In this document: positions 28,495 through 36,461 of the stretch, piece by piece
Numbering within the stretch: position 1 is the first letter of the stretch
Layout of the letters: every line of letters starts with the position of its first letter
Assembly (NCBI RefSeq): GCF_014203275.1
Contig: NZ_JACHIP010000001.1
Coordinates: forward strand, 372,001 to 436,000
DNA: 64,000 nucleotides
Source: Granulicella aggregans
GTDB taxonomy: Bacteria > Acidobacteriota > Terriglobia > Terriglobales > Acidobacteriaceae
Reading direction: 5' to 3'
Position numbers and translations under genes: made by a program
The notes under the pieces: generated by a model
Databases searched by the model: none
Told to the model about the DNA's origin: nothing
The model's input: the letters and a program-made list of their open reading frames with translations, nothing else

Positions 28495-30087
28495 TCACCG
28501 CGCCATGATCGCCGCGGTGCTGCCCTTGTCCGTACGCCTCATATAGATGCGGTAGCCATACGGAGTCAGCAGCCGGCTCCAATAGTGGGTTGGCGCTTGT
28601 GGACCGCTCTGCTTCACCATGTCAAAGTTTGACGCTAGATAGCTCTGAAACTCCGGCCATCGCGCATACTTGTCGAAGCTCCGCGCACCCTCGTAGCAGA
28701 CCGAGTCTGTCACAACAACCAATCGCGGCGGGTCAAGCGCCATCTCCTGCCAGAAGTGACGGCGCAGATCGTCAATCACGACTCCGTTTCGGTCCGCACC
28801 CCGCCCGCCCAGCAGGTAGCAGTCATAGAGAAATCCGGTGCTCTGCACAATCCCGCCAGCGTAGAGCGCGTCCAGGCAACCGCCTATCGTGTCCATGCAC
28901 TGCACATGGCCGGAGAGACTCGACGGCGGTCCAAACGCCGAGAGATCGTTCAGAAGAGGCCGCTGAGGCTCGGCGCGCTCGAAACCTGCCAGGCGAACCA
29001 CGCACAAACTCGCCAGCACAATGCCAAAGACGAAGCCTGCAATCCCAATTAAGCGCGGCCACGACCGGTCCTTCACCAGCCTGCTGAAGTCGATCATGAA
29101 GACCGGCAGCAGAAATGCCAGCAGGGGATAACGCTGGTACCAGAACCCCTTTCGCTGTAGCAAGTACGAGAGCAGGCCGCATACGGCGCAGAAGATCAGC
29201 GCGGTACGTTCAGGATTGGATGACTGCTTTCGCAGCATCCAGGCTGCGAGCAACCAGAGAAAGAACAGCCCAGCTACTGGCGAAAGGCAGTTGTCCAGAA
29301 GATAGCCAAAGCTCCGCGGATCGATCGACGCGTGGTACGGAATAAGCCCGTGCATTTCGCTCGAAAATCCCAGGAGAGCACCTTCGCGGAGCAGAAAATC
29401 AAAGCATCCAAACACCGGAAGTAGCAGCCCCGTTGCGATCGGCACAAACACCCGGGTCACGGACTGCGAGCGCTCCCGCCGCATCCACTCTGTCCAGATC
29501 AGAAGACAGATTACCATCGGGATGAACGTCGGCTTAATACAGCAGGCAAGGCTCAGCGGCGCCCCGAAACCCGCGCCGAGCGCCATAGCGACCGCAGAGA
29601 TGCGTTGCAGTCGCATCGCCGCAAACAGGCATGCAACCGCCGCAAGCAGCAGCACAGCCCCGGCGAAGTCGCGCTCGCCGGACATGAGAATGCCGTCTCT
29701 TCCGTGGATCAGGACAAACAGCGCGGCGGCCAGAATGCCGGCCAGACCTCCCTCCCGGCGGAGGATCGTTAGGAGTGAAACCGAGGCCAATAGCATCAAC
29801 GCAAAGTCATACAGACGCCAGCCGATGGAGCCTGGCCCCAGCAGTCGCATCTCCGCCCCTTCGAGCAGGTAAGAACCCGGGAGGTTCATATCGACGATGT
29901 CGCGATAAGGGACCATTCCATGCTTCATCAGGAAGATCACATAGTGCATGAACGTCGCGTCCCCGGCCATCGGCCAATGGCGGGTGATCAAGACAAACGT
30001 GGCGACCAGGGCAAGCAGCCAGAGACACAGGCCGCGCTCAATGACCTGTTCGGCAGTCGCGGAGAGAGCATAGCCGTGCCGGTTCAA
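28495..30087 (-). CDS. Polytopic membrane protein, putative GT39-like glycosyltransferase
   Basis: The protein is 530 aa with about 10 predicted membrane helices. An early periplasmic loop contains GDATFMHYVIFLMKHG and PYRDIVDMNLPGSYLL, an arrangement (acidic residue, then a D-x-N-x-PG element) seen in dolichyl/undecaprenyl-phosphate mannosyltransferase-like proteins. A soluble C-terminal region includes two Cys near MDTIGGCLDALYAGG. It is translationally coupled to recO, whose stop overlaps its start by 4 bp. Substrate is unknown. Confidence 0.7.
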   Translation of the reverse strand: MNRHGYALSATAEQVIERGLCLWLLALVATFVLITRHWPMAGDATFMHYVIFLMKHGMVPYRDIVDMNLPGSYLLEGAEMRLLGPGSIGWRLYDFALMLLASVSLLTILRREGGLAGILAAALFVLIHGRDGILMSGERDFAGAVLLLAAVACLFAAMRLQRISAVAMALGAGFGAPLSLACCIKPTFIPMVICLLIWTEWMRRERSQSVTRVFVPIATGLLLPVFGCFDFLLREGALLGFSSEMHGLIPYHASIDPRSFGYLLDNCLSPVAGLFFLWLLAAWMLRKQSSNPERTALIFCAVCGLLSYLLQRKGFWYQRYPLLAFLLPVFMIDFSRLVKDRSWPRLIGIAGFVFGIVLASLCVVRLAGFERAEPQRPLLNDLSAFGPPSSLSGHVQCMDTIGGCLDALYAGGIVQSTGFLYDCYLLGGRGADRNGVVIDDLRRHFWQEMALDPPRLVVVTDSVCYEGARSFDKYARWPEFQSYLASNFDMVKQSGPQAPTHYWSRLLTPYGYRIYMRRTDKGSTAAIMAR

Positions 30088-30836
30088 CTCTTCTCCATCC
30101 TTATCCGCTCAAGCGTTCGCGCACTCGCTAGCCGTCGCTCCAGATGTCGTTCCAGCAGTTCCAGCGCGAACCGCCGCAGATCAGCCGCGCATGCCTTGGG
30201 GAAATTCTCTCCGCGAAATGTGCTTAGAGGAGCGCGGAAGATCCTCTCCGCCAGCGCAGCCGATCCTGCCGAAAGCGCAACCGCTCCGGGTCTCCGGTCG
30301 TCCGCGCAGGTGATTCCATCGCTCGTTGCCGAGTAATACAAGGTCTGTCCACGCAGGTATTCGCCGCACACGACGCAATGCCCAAGCTCCGGCATCCATC
30401 CCATGAGGCGATTCATCCATAGCGCGAAGTAGGTCACCGGCAGCCACACCCATCCCACTTGCAGCTCTTCCATCACCGAAAGTGCCAGCCGAAAGACAGC
30501 ATCCTCCGGGGCCTGCTCCGGCAGCGCCTCTTCGATCACCTCGGACACCAGTTGCAGGGCCGCAGTCCGTGCGTAATCCACAGGTCGCGACAACGGCGAA
30601 GAAATGATTTCGAACGCATCCAGCCGCATTAGCTCCTGCTTTGGCCGCTCAGCATAGGTGGCCCGAACATAGGTCATCGGCTCGAGAGCACCGCCAAACC
30701 GCCGCCGCGACCGCATTGCATGACGCGCTACACCCTTCACCCGTCCCTGCTCCCGCGTAAACAGGCTCACGATCAGGTCGGCCTCCAGGAAGGGCCAGCT
30801 TCGCAGCACAATCGCCTCGCCCACTCTCTGGATCAT
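30084..30836 (-). CDS. recO: DNA repair protein RecO
   Basis: The protein is 250 aa. An N-terminal OB fold (VGEAIVLRSWPFLEADLIVSLFT, GRVKGVARHAMRSRRRFGG) precedes an alpha-helical domain. RecO loads RecA onto SSB-coated DNA with RecR. The usual four-cysteine zinc module is incomplete: Cys154 and Cys157 (CVVC) and Cys177 are present, but position 180 is Asp where the fourth Cys is expected. Many RecO proteins lack zinc altogether, so function is probably kept. Confidence 0.92.
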   Translation of the reverse strand: MIQRVGEAIVLRSWPFLEADLIVSLFTREQGRVKGVARHAMRSRRRFGGALEPMTYVRATYAERPKQELMRLDAFEIISSPLSRPVDYARTAALQLVSEVIEEALPEQAPEDAVFRLALSVMEELQVGWVWLPVTYFALWMNRLMGWMPELGHCVVCGEYLRGQTLYYSATSDGITCADDRRPGAVALSAGSAALAERIFRAPLSTFRGENFPKACAADLRRFALELLERHLERRLASARTLERIRMEKS

Positions 30837-30921
30837 TCCCTATGCCTCTGCTCCCTCATCAACAGAAACAGCGACGCGCAACCCGAAGGCTGCGCGCGCT
30901 TTTAATATCCAACCGGTACGG

Positions 30922-31182
30922 TTAGCGTCCGAAGTGTTCTGCGTTCTTTTCCTGGTAGCTTGCCCACTTCTCCGGAAGATCGTCACCGGCATAGATCGCC
31001 GAGACCGGACAAACGGGAACGCAAGCGCCGCAGTCGATGCACTCAACGGGGTCGATGAAGAGCTGCTCGGCTTCGCCATGACCAGTCTCGTCCTTCTTAG
31101 GGTGGATGCAGTCCACCGGGCATGCGTCGACGCACGCTGAGTCCTTCGTTCCGATGCACGGTTCTGCGATTACGTATGCCAT
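30922..31182 (-). CDS. Ferredoxin with two iron-sulfur clusters (7Fe type)
   Basis: The protein is 86 aa. The first motif is C-x7-C-x3-C-P (Cys9, Cys17, Cys21) with Cys25 following, which fits a 3Fe-4S or adaptable cluster. The second is CIDCGACVPVCP, a classic 4Fe-4S binder. The C-terminal tail (WASYQEKNAEHFGR) is typical of FdxA-like ferredoxins. It is a soluble electron carrier; partners cannot be told. AGGAG lies 8 nt before the ATG. Confidence 0.94.
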   Translation of the reverse strand: MAYVIAEPCIGTKDSACVDACPVDCIHPKKDETGHGEAEQLFIDPVECIDCGACVPVCPVSAIYAGDDLPEKWASYQEKNAEHFGR

Positions 31183-31270
31183 TCGATCTTCTCCTAATGT
31201 CGTTTGAAATCCCGCTCCTCGATTCTAGCAGCAGACTCACTATGAGCGAATTCCCTCGCCCGGAAGCGTC

Positions 31271-32722
31271 TCACAGGGTCGGCCGTTCCACGTCATCCTG
31301 CATGCGGTGTCTGCGGCCGTCACGGTCTCCGGAAAAGCCAACGCGTCCGTTCATCTCGCGAATTGCTATCTGCAACTCCACTTCGGTCTGTACTTCCGTC
31401 CCGTCAAGCCTGCTTGCCGCATCCTCCGCTACCCCTGGATGGTCCAGCGCGTAACGCTGCAAAATGGACGACACCGAATCGACAACTCCGTTCAACTGGC
31501 CGAATCCATAAAACTCCAGTTCCCCATTGTTGAACGCCTCAGGCTCAAGGTCCTTGGCCAGCGCCCGTCCCAGCGACAGCGACCGGTTCGCCTCTTCCAC
31601 CGCCGCAAACACCGCGTTATCGCGTTCTTCCCCACTCAAACTCGTCTGCCCGATCTTCTGTGACAGTTGCCTTGTATGCGCGTATGTCTCCCTTATCTGC
31701 GCCGCCAACCGGGCCTGAACCTGAGCCCGCGCCGCTTCGAGCTGCGCCTTCTCCTCCGCCGTCGGCTGCTCCGCGTCTACCGCCGTCTTTGCGGCTGAAG
31801 TGGCCGCAGTGGCAGCCGCTGTTGATGCCGCAGCCAACGCCTGCGTCAACTCATCCGCCTTCTCCGGGGCATACTGTTGCATCGCCTGCATGTACTCCGT
31901 CGGCTTCTCCGTCAACGCCAGCACCGTCGGATCCTGCTCCTCCAGAAATGCGTCCCCGATGAACGTATACAACGTCGTCAACGAATCCGCCTCCAATGCC
32001 GAAGCGCTGAGATTTACCTTCGACTCGCGCCGCCCGCCATCCCCCTTCTGCAGCTTCAGCAGCGCGAATGCCGAGGTCACAGCCAGCGGATCGCTCGCCG
32101 GATCGATTGTCTTCAGCCGGAAGACAATCGCCGCTCCGAACAACTTCGCCGCCCCGGCGTCGCGCCTCCGCAGCATGTCATAGCCAGCCACCACTGCCGG
32201 GGTCACCCCAAACTCCAGCTTCCGTGCCGCAGCATCGCGAACAAGATCGATACCCTTTGCAGATGCGCGGTCCGACGCAACCCGGTCGAAGACTTGCCGC
32301 TGCAGCTCCATGTCGCCATCCGCCGTCTGCGGAGCGGCGAGCAACCGCAGCGTCTCCCCGGAATCGATCCGCAGCACCTGCAAAATCGTCGACCGCCGCC
32401 CCATCTCAAGCTGTCGCAACACCGCGTCATCAACCGTAGCCGCCGCTCGCGCCGCGACCTCCGCAGCGTCGATATCCGACAACGCCCGCTTCAGCAAACC
32501 TACCGCCTCAGCCTTGTCTCGCTGCGCCACCGCGCCCGCCGCCTGCCGGTACAAGTACGCCCGGTTTAGAGGGAGATGAAGGTTCCCCGTCCGCTCCACG
32601 GCCTGCTCAAACTTCTTCCCCGCAGGTGAAGTCTCAGACCCAACTGCCGCATACCCCCGCTCTCCGCTCGCAATCAGCGCCAGCAGCACAACGCCCGCAG
32701 CAATCGGAGAGAAGCGCTTCAT
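31271..32722 (-). CDS. Secreted alpha-helical hypothetical protein
   Basis: The protein is 483 aa from the ATG at 32722 (GGTGA 6 nt upstream; a GTG two codons earlier is less likely). The signal peptide is about 27 residues. The mature protein is almost wholly helical and Ala/Glu-rich, with TPR-like spacing near the N-terminus (YLYRQAAGAVAQRDKAEAVGLLKRAL) and a very Ala/Thr-rich middle (LAAASTAAATAATSAAKTA). No known catalytic motif is seen. I do not recognise the family; similar helical secreted proteins are common in Acidobacteria. It is possibly co-transcribed with the inositol phosphatase family gene upstream (45 bp). Confidence 0.75.
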   Translation of the reverse strand: MKRFSPIAAGVVLLALIASGERGYAAVGSETSPAGKKFEQAVERTGNLHLPLNRAYLYRQAAGAVAQRDKAEAVGLLKRALSDIDAAEVAARAAATVDDAVLRQLEMGRRSTILQVLRIDSGETLRLLAAPQTADGDMELQRQVFDRVASDRASAKGIDLVRDAAARKLEFGVTPAVVAGYDMLRRRDAGAAKLFGAAIVFRLKTIDPASDPLAVTSAFALLKLQKGDGGRRESKVNLSASALEADSLTTLYTFIGDAFLEEQDPTVLALTEKPTEYMQAMQQYAPEKADELTQALAAASTAAATAATSAAKTAVDAEQPTAEEKAQLEAARAQVQARLAAQIRETYAHTRQLSQKIGQTSLSGEERDNAVFAAVEEANRSLSLGRALAKDLEPEAFNNGELEFYGFGQLNGVVDSVSSILQRYALDHPGVAEDAASRLDGTEVQTEVELQIAIREMNGRVGFSGDRDGRRHRMQDDVERPTL

Positions 32723-32767
32723 ATCCACTCACCCTTTGCACTTAGACTCGCCCGCGCGCCAGACCGT

Positions 32768-33643
32768 CTACTTCGCTGCCGCAGCCCGCTTCGCCGCAAA
32801 CTCTGCCGGAGTCGGAATCCGCTCCAGATCTCGCCCCGCGAACATCTCGGTGAAGATATGCTTCATCTCCGGGAAGATGAGGCCGTTCGTCGCCAGCACC
32901 TCGCGGCTGTCCAGCGTGAACTTCCCGCCGTCGAAGTGCGTGATCGTCCCGCCCGCCTCCTGCACCAGCAGCATCCCGGCAGACGTGTCCCACGGATTCA
33001 GCTTGAACTCCCAGTAGCCATCCAGCCGCCCGCAAGCCACATAGGCCAGATCAAGCCCAGCCGACCCAGCCCGCCGCACACCGTGCGATCGCAGCGTGAT
33101 CTGCTGATAGAAGTGAACGTTCGGATTCTCATGGCGCTTCTGACTGGGAAACCCGGTCGCTGTCAGCGATTCCGCCAACGTCGCGATCTTCGACACCTTG
33201 ATCTGCCGCCCGTTCAGCCAAGCACCCCGGCCCTTTTCGGCGACAAACATCTCGTCGCGCAGAGGATCGTAGACAACGCCCGCCACAATCTCCCCGTCAG
33301 CCTCATCGGACAGACCCAGCGGTCGGTGTTCCAGCCCCAGAATTACGCAGAACGAAGGAAATCCATGCGCAAAGTTGGTCGTCCCATCCAGCGGATCGAC
33401 ATACCAGCGGTACTCGCTCTCCAAATGCTCCCGCGTCCCCTCCTCGCCATAGATTCCATGCTCCGGGAATGCCGCCTTCAACTTCGACACGATCAACTGT
33501 TCGCTGGCGCGGTCGGCCTCGGTCACCAGGTCGACGTCGCCCTTGTACTCGGCGGTCACGCCCTTCTCGTAAAACCCTCGCAGCAGTGCTCCGGCCTGAC
33601 GAGCGATTCCTTCGGCAACGTGCGCAAACTCAAACTTCCTCAT
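32768..33643 (-). CDS. Inositol monophosphatase family protein
   Basis: The protein is 291 aa from the ATG at 33643; GGAGG lies 11 nt upstream, and that site overlaps an alternative GTG at 33661. Metal-site motifs are complete: EEGT in GIYGEEGT, WYVDPLDGTTNFAHGFP, and WDTSAGMLLVQEAGG. It is a Mg-dependent phosphatase of the SuhB/IMPase group, acting on inositol or other sugar phosphates, or histidinol phosphate in some members. It is divergent from the DUF1810 gene. Confidence 0.94.
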   Translation of the reverse strand: MRKFEFAHVAEGIARQAGALLRGFYEKGVTAEYKGDVDLVTEADRASEQLIVSKLKAAFPEHGIYGEEGTREHLESEYRWYVDPLDGTTNFAHGFPSFCVILGLEHRPLGLSDEADGEIVAGVVYDPLRDEMFVAEKGRGAWLNGRQIKVSKIATLAESLTATGFPSQKRHENPNVHFYQQITLRSHGVRRAGSAGLDLAYVACGRLDGYWEFKLNPWDTSAGMLLVQEAGGTITHFDGGKFTLDSREVLATNGLIFPEMKHIFTEMFAGRDLERIPTPAEFAAKRAAAAK

Positions 33644-33727
33644 AGACCGCGTTTCCTCCACTCAAGTCTACCGCCAGGCGTACCCTTAGGGATGTTGCGA
33701 ACGATTCCCTCAACCGCGTATGAAGCC

Positions 33728-34162
33728 ATGAACAGCTCCGATCCTTATAACCTCAACCGATTCCTCGATGCCCAGAACGGCATCTATGAGCGCGTGACCA
33801 GTGAGCTTCGCGCAGGCCAGAAGTCCAGTCACTGGATGTGGTTCATCTTCCCGCAGATTCGTGGGCTAGGGCACACGGAGACATCGATCTTTTTCGCAAT
33901 CTCATCCTTTCAGGAAGCCGAGGCGTACCTGGAACATCCCATGCTCGGGCCAAGGCTGCGTGAGTGCTGCGAACTTCTTATGCAGATCGAAGGAAGGTCC
34001 ATCAGCCAGATCTTCGGCTCGCCCGACGACCTCAAGCTGAGATCGTCGATGACCCTCTTCGCCCAGACCTCCGGACAGAACGCTCTGTTCAAGGACGTGC
34101 TTCAGAGATATTTCGACGGACGCGTCGATCCGCGCACATTGGAACTGCTTGGGGCAAAGTAG
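33728..34162 (+). CDS. DUF1810 family protein
   Basis: The protein is 144 aa. It begins MNSSDPYNLNRFLDAQNGIYERV, then HWMWFIFPQIRGLGHTETSIFFAISS, the DUF1810 signature (calpastatin-like in old annotations). Start at 33728 follows the conserved N-terminus; a much longer open frame upstream is only antisense to the phosphatase gene. Some members of this family are linked to NAD/ADP-ribose derivative metabolism through YbiA/DarT-like loci, but no activity can be assigned here. Its stop is 11 bp from the convergent VWA gene. Confidence 0.93.
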   Translation: MNSSDPYNLNRFLDAQNGIYERVTSELRAGQKSSHWMWFIFPQIRGLGHTETSIFFAISSFQEAEAYLEHPMLGPRLRECCELLMQIEGRSISQIFGSPDDLKLRSSMTLFAQTSGQNALFKDVLQRYFDGRVDPRTLELLGAK

Positions 34163-34173
34163 CTGAGGCATCC

Positions 34174-35172
34174 CTAGCGCCCTTCATCGTAGTAAGTCTT
34201 CCGATACCTCAGTTCGCTCTTCTCCGCCAACCCCGCATCCTTCAGCTTGACCGAAACCGCATGCAGCTTCACATCCGCATCGCGCTCTTCATCCCGAGGC
34301 GGCGCGTAGTATCCCAACAAATACTGCGTCCTCAAATCATCCGAGACCCGCCTAAGCGCCGGTTCAAGATCGCGCGGGTCGGAGACGTAGTAGTACTTCC
34401 CGCCCGTATCTTCCGCCATCTGGATCAACGCGTGTTCGCCACCGGTATTGCGACCGGCATCCGCATAGACTGGCACGATAATCAGCGAGTAAACCATCGC
34501 GCCCGCACGCTGCGCCTGCTCCATCGCCTGCGTGTAGCGCGAGCCCTTCACTGTGTCGGTCCCGTCGGTGATCAGCACGATCACCCGGCGACGGATGGCA
34601 GCCGAATCGGCATCGTCAACCGGTGCCGCATTCGTGCGACTGCCCTTCTTCTTCGCCAGGACTTCCTTATGTGTCTCTCCCAGCCGTTGCGATGCCAGGT
34701 AGATCGCGTCATAGAGCGCCGTCGCGTCTCCACGCTGCAGGTTACCTAGCCCAGCATCGATGCGCTTTTGATCGTTGGTGAAAGGCACGATCTCGCGTAC
34801 GGTGTCAGAGAAGTCCATCAAATCAAGCTCGTCCTGCTCGCGCAGCAGCGCCTTGATGAAGTGTTTCGCAGCGCTGCGCTCCAAGTTCTCGTCGCGCAAC
34901 ACACTTTCGCTGGCGTCGATGGCAAGCACAATAGAAAGTGGTGTGGTTGTGGAGCGCTCGAACAACGCGATCTTCTGCGGCTTACCGTCCTCGGCAAGCG
35001 AGAAGTCGTCTACTGTTAGGCCTGCGATAGGCGCGCCATGCCCGTCCTCCACATTCATAGGAATGTTGACCAGCCGCGTCTGAACCTTCAGCGTCTGCAT
35101 CGGCGGCCGTCGTTCCACAGGAGCCTGCCCGGCTAAGAAACTCAATCCAACCATTACCGCCGCGAGCTTCAT
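34174..35172 (-). CDS. VWFA-related acidobacterial protein
   Basis: The protein is 332 aa with a short signal peptide ending in AGQAP. A strand-rich N-terminal segment (VQTRLVNIPMNVEDGHGAPI, LTVDDFSLAEDGKPQKI) precedes a von Willebrand A domain. The metal-ion adhesion site is intact: DxSxS at Asp86-Ser88-Ser90, and VLITDGTDTV later. This is the architecture of the acidobacterial VWFA-related family, expanded in this phylum with unknown roles in protein-protein contact. It overlaps the MoaD-MoaE stop by 4 bp. Confidence 0.92.
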   Translation of the reverse strand: MKLAAVMVGLSFLAGQAPVERRPPMQTLKVQTRLVNIPMNVEDGHGAPIAGLTVDDFSLAEDGKPQKIALFERSTTTPLSIVLAIDASESVLRDENLERSAAKHFIKALLREQDELDLMDFSDTVREIVPFTNDQKRIDAGLGNLQRGDATALYDAIYLASQRLGETHKEVLAKKKGSRTNAAPVDDADSAAIRRRVIVLITDGTDTVKGSRYTQAMEQAQRAGAMVYSLIIVPVYADAGRNTGGEHALIQMAEDTGGKYYYVSDPRDLEPALRRVSDDLRTQYLLGYYAPPRDEERDADVKLHAVSVKLKDAGLAEKSELRYRKTYYDEGR

Positions 35173-35867
35173 CCCAGCGCCACCGTAGAAATCTCATCCG
35201 GAAACGGCTCGCCATCGGCCCACACAGCGCCATCGACGAAATGCTCCTTCTTCCAGATCGGCACCGTCTTCTTCAGCGTGTCGATCACCCATCGACATGC
35301 CTCGAACGCCGCCCCGCGATGTGCCGAAGCCACCGCGATCAGCACACTGCTCTCGCCAACTTCGAGCTTCCCTAGCCTGTGCACGATCGCCACATCTCTT
35401 ACCGCAAACTTCCCCAGAGTCTGGTTCGCCAAACCTCGCATCTGCTCCAGCGCCATATCTTCGTAGGCTTCATAGACGAGATACATCGTCTTTCTACCGC
35501 GGGTGTTGTTGCGCACAATGCCGTCGAAGACCACGAGCGCCCCATCCTCGCCCGCCTTCAGCGCCGCGACAACCTCTTCGCTGTCGATCTTTTCCCGCTG
35601 CAGCGCGACCTTCACTCCCGCTCCTCCACTGACCGGCGGCAGGAACGCAACCTCGTCACCATCGCGCAGCACGGTCGCAGAGCCTGCATACTCCCGGTTC
35701 ACCGCGACCGCCATGGAATGCCATATCGCATCACTCCCGTTAGACGCACGTGCCCGTAGAAGGCGAACCACATCCTCCACCGTAGCCGCATCGCCGAGTT
35801 CCAGCGACTCCCGCTCCTGTCCAAGAGTGTCCTTCAATATCCCGAAATAAAGCAGTCGAATCCGCAC
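35169..35867 (-). CDS. MoaD-MoaE fusion (molybdopterin synthase, both subunits)
   Basis: The protein is 232 aa from GTG 35867. Residues 1-82 are MoaD, ending in PPVSGG (Gly81-Gly82); from about residue 83 MoaE follows (LVVFDGIVRNNTRGR, AIVHRLGKLEVGESSVLIAV, HRGAAFEACRWVIDTLKKTVPIWKKE with the catalytic Lys region). Molybdopterin synthase adds two sulfurs to precursor Z. MoaD needs a free C-terminal Gly-Gly for thiocarboxylation, so the fusion must be cut after Gly82, as shown for MoaX of Mycobacterium tuberculosis. A frame start at 35981 would overlap the next gene by 70 bp and adds an unrelated Arg-rich leader. Confidence 0.9.
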   Translation of the reverse strand: MRIRLLYFGILKDTLGQERESLELGDAATVEDVVRLLRARASNGSDAIWHSMAVAVNREYAGSATVLRDGDEVAFLPPVSGGAGVKVALQREKIDSEEVVAALKAGEDGALVVFDGIVRNNTRGRKTMYLVYEAYEDMALEQMRGLANQTLGKFAVRDVAIVHRLGKLEVGESSVLIAVASAHRGAAFEACRWVIDTLKKTVPIWKKEHFVDGAVWADGEPFPDEISTVALG

Positions 35868-35910
35868 ATCACCAGAATACCCTTGCGGGCAAACGGCTTT
35901 CCTATTGGCC

Positions 35911-36309
35911 CTACGAGTCACCCTTCTCGCCGTGATACTCCTCCAACAGTTTCCGTCCCTTCGCCGCCAGCTTCTTCTCATCCGCCTCCGTCTTTGGTAC
36001 GGGCTCGCCCCACGCCGCCGCCTGGAGCGCCTGCCGCGTCGCCTTCCCGTTCTTTACCACCGGGCCACGCGGAGACGTGAAGTGCCGCGTCAGAAACGAT
36101 CCCTTCCGCCTCTTCTTTTCCGGAGTGTCCGCCGCTCCCTTCACTCCCGGCTTCAGGTTGCTTCCCGTCTTCTTGTTGTAGGCATCGCGTCCGGCCTGAG
36201 TCAGGCCACCCTTAGGGTCTTTACCTTCCTTCTTAATCGAAACCGAAGCCCTCTTCGAACTGGCCTTCTTCCCCGCTGTCTTCTTTGTCGCTGCTTTCTT
36301 AGTCGCCAT
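35911..36309 (-). CDS. Lys/Ala-rich basic protein, DUF6321-like
   Basis: The protein is 132 aa. The first 30 residues are a histone H1-like basic tail (MATKKAATKKTAGKKASSKR). Then GGLTQAGRDAYNKKTGSNLKPGV and RRKGSFLTRHF follow, which I recall as the DUF6321 pattern of small bacterial proteins. A nucleoid-binding role is possible from charge alone. It is 43 bp upstream of the MoaD-MoaE start on the same strand. Confidence 0.8.
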   Translation of the reverse strand: MATKKAATKKTAGKKASSKRASVSIKKEGKDPKGGLTQAGRDAYNKKTGSNLKPGVKGAADTPEKKRRKGSFLTRHFTSPRGPVVKNGKATRQALQAAAWGEPVPKTEADEKKLAAKGRKLLEEYHGEKGDS

Positions 36310-36409
36310 GTCTCCATCGCCTCCGTGAACTGAACCGCTCCACTTCAGCCCTTCGATGCGATCCGAAACTCAACCGCCTACCCTCCCCGGCAAACCGTCT
36401 TCACGAAAC

Positions 36410-36439
36410 AAAAAAGCGGCCGGGAGATATCCCGGCCGC
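36410..36439 (-). terminator. Intrinsic terminator of lon
   Basis: A perfect 10-bp GC-rich stem (GCGGCCGGGA against TCCCGGCCGC) with a 4-nt loop is followed on the minus strand by six T. It starts 23 bp after the lon stop codon. Confidence 0.93.
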
Positions 36440-36461
36440 CTTCATCCTTGCAAAGAAGCGA

